Made by a program: the position numbers and the translations under genes
In this document: positions 61,020 through 64,000 of the stretch, in pieces
How the letters are laid out: each line of letters starts with the position of its first letter
Numbering within the stretch: position 1 is the first letter of the stretch
The notes under the pieces: model-generated
What the model was told of the DNA's origin: nothing
Databases searched by the model: none
Seen by the model: only the letters and a program-made list of their open reading frames with translations
NCBI GenBank assembly: GCA_029931535.1
Contig: JAQPZY010001011.1
Coordinates: 487,001 to 551,000 of the forward strand
From: Margaritifera margaritifera
Taxonomy: Eukaryota > Mollusca > Bivalvia > Unionida > Margaritiferidae
Length of the DNA: 64,000 nt
Reading direction: 5' to 3'

Positions 61020-62245
61020 CTGTTAGTGGAGTTTGAAATGAGAAAACATTCATTATGCATGGTACTAAACTTAAATAATTATGATTAACAAAAATCGGTA
61101 TATTATTTTACATTGGTACACTTTACATATAATGTGTGTAACTTAATATTTTTGATATGTTAACATGTTAACATATCACTTTATATGAATCTGATTGGTC
61201 CAAATAAGACCATGAAATTCTTGCGCAGTATTCTCTTTACTGGCTGTCTGCGACTGTGCAAATTTTTCTTACTCCGCCTCTGGAACCTTTTTTTTAATAC
61301 TATTACTATCAACATTTTGGCGGCAATTTTTCGAATCGATTGCCCAAAGGGTATGGAGAAAAAAGGTTACGTCTGTCGGAATATTGACAATTTACCTCAC
61401 AGGGGCTCGTTACAAATAAAATTAATAGTATCGGTCAATGGATAGCGGGCTGGAGGGTCCAAATGTAAAACTAGACCATGAGCACATTTTACTCAACCCC
61501 TAGTACTAATATTAGTACCCCTACTTCGTGGACCGTGTCAAGGCTATGACATCGTAGCTACCCACTCCCAGGACAAGCATGGTTTAAATGTTAACCTATG
61601 GGAGTAAATCTTTTTAGAAAAGAATGTGGACAAATGCCGCTCTCCCAACCGACAGAAAGTTTTGCAACCACAGCATTCATCCAAATCAAATAATGCAAAT
61701 GTCCGGTCACAAAAAAAAAAGAAAAAAATTAAACCTTGACTCACTATTATACACAGTAACACCTGTATAGTCTATATTTAGTACAATATCTGCATCCAGT
61801 CATAATCCCTTCACAAAAATATCCAACAAATGGAATGCAACTTTAGTGGAATCGACACACTTTAGGTGGAAACATTGTAAACAGTGTCAGCAAAATCCAT
61901 GTATATGGTGTGCAAGCTACTCAAAGCGAGCGAACTATGTGACATCACACAGGAATTTCCACTGGAGATCCAGTGTTTAAAAATGATGCTGTCCGTGTCA
62001 AATGTTCTATTGATTTGGAAGGACAGTTTCTCTTTGAATTATAATTTGTAAAAAGATCTGTTTCTAAATGGTTATCAAATTGTGCATTACTGATTCAACT
62101 TGCGTTTGGGGCTATTTTTTCATGCGCAAGAGATGAAAGGTGCATCGTCTGAGCCAGAATTTAATGAATGCCAAAATTCATATGTTCTTCTTTCTATCCA
62201 ACTCTTTCAACTAAAATAAAAACTATGTGATAAACAGAAACTCTA
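61020..62245. other. Intron or upstream sequence, nothing recognised
   Basis: No exon of the metalloprotease gene was found here on the minus strand, although the propeptide exons should be upstream of 61,019. No element boundaries seen. Confidence 0.4.
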
Positions 62246-62246
62246 A

Positions 62247-62443
62247 TGGGTAATGATTTCATATTAAATATATAAAACTCGTTGAATAATGTCAGCTTTC
62301 GCGAGCCAAGGTTCGCAAAAGCTGGAAATTATTCAACTCGTTTCAAATACAAGTTGAATAATTTCCACCTTTTGTGAACCTTGGCTCGCAAAAGCTGACA
62401 TTATTAAACTCTTTTCCTATATTCAATATTAAATCATTACCTA
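62247..62443. repeat. Near-perfect palindrome (foldback MITE), about 197 bp
   Basis: Left arm 62,247-62,341 and right arm 62,347-62,443 pair over about 95 bp, e.g. gtcagctttcgcgagccaag with ccttggctcgcaaaagctgac, and ggtaatgatttcatatta with tattaaatcattacc. Loop of about 5 nt. No coding content. Confidence 0.85.
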
Positions 62444-62739
62444 TTTGAGATCCTCTGTGTATTTCTAATCTAGAATGCATAGATATAATTGTGTTCCAAA
62501 TAGTTTTTATGTAAAATGTTATATGCTTCCATACTAAGTTATTTTTCTTAGTTGGAATGTTATGTTTAAGAACATTAAAGATATATCAAATAATAGAACT
62601 GAATTGAATTGTGACAACTTTACAATTCTCATCCGGAGATATCTTACGATCCTCATATGTAATACTATCTTACCATCCTTATTTAGGACTCTTAAGTATG
62701 GCCGCTATCGCTTAACAAGCTTGAAGCTGCTCCGGATTT

Positions 62740-63999
62740 TTGTGCCGTTTTTCATTATTTATGTGCTTGTTGTCTGTCTTCGTCTACGTTATTGTGTTCA
62801 TCATGCATTGGCTGTTCTGTTGGAATGTGTTTCTTCATCATCTTGTCTTGGAAACGAGAACTATTAGACTTTTTCTCAGCCGTCTTGCACCACTGCTACA
62901 ACTTCCTTTGTTATTTAACATACCGCCATCACGTGATACTCGCCAGTCCACCCGTTTACGCTATGATAGACCCTCATTAATTGCTTTAAACGACCACTCC
63001 TTGGCTCTCCACACTACATTGTGCACTAGACTAAGCGATCTGGGACTACATTCATCATTACTTAAATGTAAACGGAAGCGAAAAAAGAAACGTTGTTTTA
63101 AAGCTGGCCGGCGTAGAACAGGAAGAAGAATTCCAGTTATCTCCCTTTCGCCATTACCGGCACGCCAATTTGAAAACTCGGCCGTTAATTTAGATAACCT
63201 AATTCAAATTCCTCTTAAATCGTCAACCTTTGTGTCAACTATCCAAGAGATACCATTACGCATCGCATTATTCAATGCCCAATCAGTAGGACCACCGGAA
63301 AAGCGCACAGAAATAGTTAATTTTATCAACGATCAGAATATCGACATCTTTTTCCTAACAGAAACATGGCTAAAAACATCAGGCGATGAGCCCAAGTGCG
63401 CGGATCGAACACCCCCCGGTTACTCCATCAAGTCGTTCCCCCGCCACTCCCGCGGAGGTGGAATTGCTGTCATCGCAAAGAACTCCATGATCAACCATCT
63501 TAATCACACTACAACATTCAATTTCAACCACACATCGTTTGAACTAGTCCAAACCACACTCGCACTGGAACAAAGGTCAGTCCATTCTTTCTGCCTCTAC
63601 CGCCCTCCTCCTAGTAGAAAAAACAAGCTGACTGAATCTCTCTTTTTGGAGCAGTTTCCGAATCTCCTAGAGTATGGAAATTCGATAGGTGGCAACCTGA
63701 TTATTCTTGGAGATTTCAACTTTCACTTTGACTGTCCTGGAAACCCATACACATCAAAACTGCTAGATTCCATTCACGTTTTCAACCTCAAACAGTCAGT
63801 TAGCCAACCCACCCATAAACATGGTCACATTTTAGACTGGATTCTTTATAGACCTGATGATAATATTCTACAGTCCTCCCTGGTGTAACACGAACTTGCA
63901 TCAGATCACCTCTGCATTATATGCCATCTTAACGTATCAGTCCCAAACCCTCCACCTTTATTTGCTACTAAGAGAAACCTCCGTATGATAAATAGAACT
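62740..63999 (+). pseudogene. CR1-like LINE ORF2, endonuclease domain, partial
   Basis: An open frame of 382 codons, 62,740-63,888. The first half is a basic leader (CKRKRKKKRCFKAGRRRTGR) usual before the endonuclease in CR1/L2-type elements. The APE domain then shows RIALFNAQSVG, DIFFLTETWL (catalytic Glu), SRGGGIAVI, YRPPPS, NLIILGDFNFH (GDFN) and LDWIL. A TAA at 63,886 interrupts the frame just before HELASDHLCII, where the catalytic SDH motif still follows in frame. Reverse transcriptase would lie outside the window. The real start is unclear; the first ATG region is hydrophobic and may be untranslated. Confidence 0.85.
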
Positions 64000-64000
64000 C

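Overview
The window looks like nuclear DNA from a marine invertebrate, most likely a mollusc or another lophotrochozoan. It is AT-rich, full of (TA)n, (GA)n and (TG)n runs and 13-60 bp minisatellites, carries several tRNA-derived SINE families, Tigger/pogo elements, L1-like and CR1-like LINE fragments and Maverick/Polinton remains, and has a spliced host gene with normal GT-AG introns. The mollusc call rests on the style of the repeats and of the protease and is an inference.

One host gene can be supported. It is an ADAMTS-like (M12B/reprolysin) metalloprotease on the minus strand, running from at least 61,019 down to 23,459. Nine exons join with matching codon phases. Exon coding for HELGH plus a split N codon joins LGAWHD to give the full zinc site HExxHxxGxxHD; a Met-turn (IMTP) and a disintegrin-like/Cys-rich part follow. 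The 5' exons lie beyond 61 kb. One short exon between 54.4 and 37.3 kb is uncertain; two candidates are listed. The last exon seen (23,459-23,500) has an in-frame TAG as its final codon, directly against a strong splice donor.

The rest is mobile DNA, mostly inside this gene's introns. 0-1.3 kb: Maverick-type DNA polymerase B (polB) N-terminal remains. 1.8-3.9 kb: two mariner transposase fragments. 4.9-10 kb: mollusc-style repeats and SINEs. 11.6-15.1 kb: an L1-like LINE whose ORF1 is split by a 16-bp minisatellite that copies its own codons. 26.3-33.0 kb: a second polB (minus strand), split by a 27-bp minisatellite built on its own codons; that array holds a 4.5-kb Tigger, which holds a 1.3-kb Tigger-like MITE. 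A double-hairpin element sits in the same polB and again at 42.1 kb. 39.9-40.5 kb: a Crypton-like (DUF3504) remnant.

The most unusual object is at 48,272-53,841: a compact Maverick-like element with near-190-bp terminal inverted repeats. It holds a capsid cassette (minor capsid, small pX/pVI-like protein, short basic ORF, major capsid, adenain-like protease piece), all decayed, followed by two tandem units of about 830 bp. Each unit has a TATA box, a small charged reading frame and a histone-mRNA-type 3' stem-loop; the second stem-loop is canonical and is followed by a purine-rich element like the U7 snRNA target. A related long-TIR element without capsid genes lies at 58.5-60.6 kb, and another inverted-repeat element at 56.4-57.7 kb carries two unrecognised reading frames. 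The window closes with a CR1-like LINE endonuclease reading frame that runs off the end.
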